Shown here piece after piece: positions 61,414 through 64,000 of a stretch of 64,000 bases of DNA (positions within the stretch are counted from its first letter, which is position 1; each line of letters starts with the position of its first letter). Source of the DNA: Hansfordia pulvinata (Eukaryota > Ascomycota > Sordariomycetes > Xylariales); the NCBI GenBank assembly GCA_006538405.1, contig BJKQ01000008.1:186001-250000 (forward strand), written 5' to 3'. The notes below the pieces were generated by a model that was not told the origin of the DNA, did not search any database, and saw only the letters and a program-made list of their open reading frames with translations. Position numbers and translations under genes: made by a program.

Positions 61414-62167
61414 GCCTCACAACAACCCATGTGCCCATGTTGTTGGCGCGCACCCCCCACCCACACTCGCTCGGCAGTGGGCAGCAGCAGCACCTTGGCT
61501 TGGCTGCTCAGCCACGCGACGCCGCGTGGGCGGTAAAACAACGAGGCAGCCCATCAGACAAAAAGAGCATCGATCTGATGACTAAACAACAACGGCCGCG
61601 TGCTACCGTCCCATTCCACGCACGCGGCTTTCACGAGCTGCGCCGCTTTCGCTTTGCGGTGTGGCTGGTAACGAGGCCGAAGGAGCGAGAAAGAAGAAGA
61701 ACAGAAGAAATAGCCAGCCAGCCCTTCGCGAGTGGAGGCTTCGAGAAGGGGGAGCAGCAGATTCGACGAGAAAGAGGCAGGCATGCGGATGATATCATCT
61801 CGACCCAAGCCAACCCCCACACCAACACCAACGCCAACTCAACGAGTACTCGCACAATCGGATTGTCTGCCTGCCTGCCTGGTCAGCTGTGTTGCTCGTG
61901 CTGGTGTGCGGATGCGAACCGGTTGTTGGATCGGTCCGGATCAGAACTGATCGGACCGCGCAACCTGAAAATGAACGGGGCACTCCGTTACGAGTAACTT
62001 CACTTTTTGCTCCGGGGCTGCATTCGTCTCTCGGTCTGCGTGCGTAGAGAAGAACGGAGTGAGTGGCAGAGTGCGGCCGAGTCTCACGATTACGAGTCCC
62101 GAATGTCGCGTTACCCGCGCGACGAGAGGGCTCGGCTCGGGTTTCTTCTCACTGTGAGCCACGGATG

Positions 62168-62194
62168 CAGGCAGGCAGGCAGGCAGGCAAGCAG
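62168..62194. repeat. (GGCA)n tandem repeat
   Basis: About six GGCA tetramers with one variant unit. A second small GGCAGGCA stretch lies near 62292-62302. Confidence 0.9.
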
Positions 62195-63082
62195 GGATGC
62201 GAGTATACAAGAGTACTCCCATCTAACAGTAATCACGAGCGGCCAAGCACCAGGGACCGGGATCCGGTGGACGAGCCACGGGATTTCCTCAGGCAGGCAG
62301 ACAGCCAGCAAGCAAGCATCCGTGCTGGTCCGTCCCTCCAGAGGCCCGCAAATAGAGAGAAAGAGAGAGGGCACGCAATAGAGTGAAGCCCCCTGACCCC
62401 TGCGAGCGCGGTGGCGAATCTGCCGTGGGAGCTGACGACGTGCACGGGTGGCTGGGGGGGACTAAATTGGATCCACCTCTTCTCTGCTGACGGACAACTC
62501 GTACGTGGAAGACGCCCAACTTGTCACATTACTGCCAAGACCGGCTATTCGATAGGAGCCAAACGATGGTACGCGACGGGAAATGAGTGCAATTTGCATC
62601 CTGCAAGATCTCTACAGAGTTTTCAGGGCAGTAAACGGCCGCAAGGAGCTGAGAAAAGTCTTCAAGAGGGGAACATTCACAGAAAAATGGGCAATTGAGT
62701 ATCAAATGTTAAGAATCAAGGGTATTTCATTGGTCATATGATCCAAGAACGAGCCATACAGTCCGGCAGTGCCCCGTACAACGGTGGCCCAGAAACCAGG
62801 CTGAGGCTCAGAACTCTACCAATTCTAAATTAAACAATGTACAGTGTGCGCCGTGCAAATATTAGGGGTCGGGAAACGTCGTTCGTCTCCTCTCTCGCCC
62901 GTTTGTATGCCGTCCGTCAGATCGTGAATATATTACCGCCAAGCCGAAAAAAGCTCCGTTGCTGGTGTGTGTGGTGGCTCGTCCCATGCGTGGTGGATGC
63001 CCCCAAAAAGATGTGTGTTGTGCTCGCTTTCCCATTTTAATACCGAATTTACCAATAGACTTCGTTGTAGTCAGAGCTGCGC

Positions 63083-63670
63083 TTACGCAACAATGGCGAA
63101 GACCATGGCGACGGCACCAGCCAGCAGGCCGCTGGACAGGGAGACGACGCCGGCGGCACCGGTGGTGGGGACGGCCGACTCGGAAGGAGCGGCAGTGGGG
63201 TAAGAGCCACCCTCGGTGGGAGCGGCGGTGGTGGGAGCAGCAGAGGTGCTCAGGGTGACCTGGGAGGCGGTAGGGCCAGCGGTGGTCGAGTTGCCGGCAG
63301 GGTACCAGGCCGAAGGAGCGGCAGGGTAGCTGGGGGCAGCGGGGTAGCTGGAGGCGACAGCAGGGACGGAAGAGGAGGCAGGGACAGCGTAGGACAGGCT
63401 CTGGGTGACGCTGACGGTGGCGTAGGTGCTGGTCTCGTAGGACGAAGCCTCAACGGGGGTGCTGGAGGCCTCGGCGTAGGTGGTAGCGGGAGAGCTGGCG
63501 GCGGGAGCCTCGGGGTAGGCAGCCGAGGGGGCGGCGGGCGCCTCGGGGTAGGCGGCCGAGGGAGCGGCGGGAGCCTCAGGGTAAGCAGCCGAGGGGGCGG
63601 GAGCGGCGGCGTACTCGGCGCTGGCAACCATGGCGGAAGCCGCGACAACAATCATCTGCTTGGCGTACAT
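63083..63670 (-). CDS. Predicted GPI-anchored Ala/Pro/Ser/Thr-rich cell-wall protein
   Basis: 195 residues, no intron. An N-terminal signal peptide (MYAKQMIVVAASAMVASA, likely cleaved before EYA) is followed by tandem copies of a PAAPSAAYPEA-like 11-residue repeat (about residues 24-58). A Ser/Thr/Ala/Pro-rich stalk with Tyr-Pro pairs and one N-glycosylation sequon (NST) follows. The C-terminal hydrophobic tail (VVSLSSGLLAGAVAMVFAIV) is preceded by small residues (TTGAAG) suitable for GPI attachment. This is the standard layout of fungal wall mannoproteins, and no enzymatic domain is seen. A TATA-like element lies about 185 bp upstream of the start. Uncertain points are the exact anchor site and any adhesin role. 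Confidence 0.85.
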   Translation of the reverse strand: MYAKQMIVVAASAMVASAEYAAAPAPSAAYPEAPAAPSAAYPEAPAAPSAAYPEAPAASSPATTYAEASSTPVEASSYETSTYATVSVTQSLSYAVPASSSVPAVASSYPAAPSYPAAPSAWYPAGNSTTAGPTASQVTLSTSAAPTTAAPTEGGSYPTAAPSESAVPTTGAAGVVSLSSGLLAGAVAMVFAIVA

Positions 63671-64000
63671 TGTGATGGGTGTTTGGGGGTTGTTCTTTGG
63701 AAGAAAGAAGTTGGAGTGTTTTGGTTGGTGGTGGAAAGGTGGTGGAAGAGAGAAGGTGGTATTAAAATATTAAGAGTTGGAGTTGTTCAAGTGAGTGTCT
63801 GGATGAGGAACGGATAAGAGAGAGAGGGAGGGAGAGTGAAAGAGAGGTTGTTATATATAAACTTGAAGGAGTGGCGAGGAGCAGCTGGTTCGAGGGCTCC
63901 CACTCACACTACGAGTACTCCGTACAGGAGGTCGCCAGCCAGCCCAGCCAGCCGCGCCGCCTGAACAGTGTACGTACTCGTAGAGGGGGGGGGGGGGAGG
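63671..64000. other. Upstream region of the wall-protein gene, right window edge
   Basis: Contains the TATA-like element, GA-rich leader sequence, two copies of the dispersed word (ACGAGTACTC at 63911-63920 and TACGTACTCG at 63971-63980) and a G-run just before the edge. No other gene seen. Confidence 0.6.
63851..63860 (-). promoter_or_regulatory. TATA-like element upstream of the wall-protein gene
   Basis: TTATATATAA lies about 185 bp upstream of the ATG at 63670 in an otherwise GC-rich spacer. The position fits a core promoter with a leader of roughly 150 bp. Confidence 0.45.

Larger units (their letters stand above)
58282..63082. other. 4.8-kb gene-poor spacer with facing C and G homopolymers
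   Basis: No supported gene; the longer open frame at 61308-61997 crosses a CCA microsatellite and has no protein-like character. Contains GACGAGTACGTACGAGTAC at 58425-58443, C16 at 60116-60131, G22 at 60251-60272, a TAGGTAAGG/TAGGTAGG cluster at 60801-60822, (ACC)n at 61389-61413, and (GGCA)n at 62168-62194. 62.5-63.0 kb is less GC-rich and presumably carries the 3' region of the wall-protein gene. Confidence 0.6.

Noticed and set aside
61308..61997. 229-codon frame in the right-hand spacer
   Set aside because: Contains a Thr run from an ACC microsatellite and no recognisable protein features; treated as chance.
1..64000. CRISPR arrays, prophage, bacterial operons or transposons
   Set aside because: No direct-repeat/spacer arrays, no Shine-Dalgarno-led operons, and no transposase or long terminal repeats were seen; the window is eukaryotic chromosomal DNA.

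Overview
The window is nuclear DNA of a filamentous ascomycete (Pezizomycotina). A Sordariomycete, possibly a hypocrealean, is my best guess, but it is an inference from gene content and not proven. The evidence is GC-rich genes cut by short introns of about 45-190 bp with GTRNGT donors and CTAAC/CTGAC-like branch sites, single-gene transcription units with long intergenic spacers, a velvet regulator (VelB), a Zn(II)2Cys6 factor with long Gln/Ala/Gly runs, a GPI-anchored Ser/Thr/Pro wall protein, and intron-containing eukaryotic tRNAs.

Layout from left to right. At 1-1592 (-) lies the 5' part of a GPH/sucrose-type sugar transporter cut by the window edge. HIS1 (ATP phosphoribosyltransferase) is at 4017-5278 (+). 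A small two-membrane-segment protein is at 6864-7361 (+), and a wax-synthase-like MBOAT acyltransferase at 8708-10648 (+). A complete 11-exon telomerase reverse transcriptase is at 11013-15283 (-). A very large DH-BAR-SH3 Rho-family GEF is at 19346-25736 (+). After a spacer of about 8 kb comes velB at 33863-35564 (+). Two intron-containing tRNA genes follow, Thr(AGU) at 38243-38340 (-) and Phe(GAA) at 39035-39128 (-). A Par32/DUF3602-like GRGG-repeat protein is at 40527-41119 (+). A GNAT acetyltransferase at 41939-43631 (+) converges with HEM12 (uroporphyrinogen decarboxylase, 43654-45101, -) with only 22 bp between the stops. A probable mitochondrial helical-repeat protein is at about 46963-49221 (+), a Zn(II)2Cys6 transcription factor at 52568-56498 (+), an SH3BGR/thioredoxin-fold protein with an acidic tail at 56783-58281 (-), and a GPI-anchored wall protein at 63083-63670 (-).

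The genes do not form a pathway or cluster. They are housekeeping functions (histidine, heme, telomeres, tRNA), morphogenesis and development (GEF, VelB, transcription factor) and cell surface. I found no mobile element, CRISPR array, phage or secondary-metabolite core enzyme.

The most useful unexplained observations are these. (1) Four places in three genes have the reading frame interrupted by what looks like one missing base in a G or C homopolymer, which points to assembly undercalls rather than biology. (2) Two families of short palindromic words, built on GTACGAGTAC/GAGTACTC and on ACCTACCT/AGGTAGGT, are scattered through nearly all intergenic spacers. (3) A C16 tract faces a G22 tract about 120 bp away in a gene-free spacer. 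(4) A spacer of about 8 kb lies upstream of velB.
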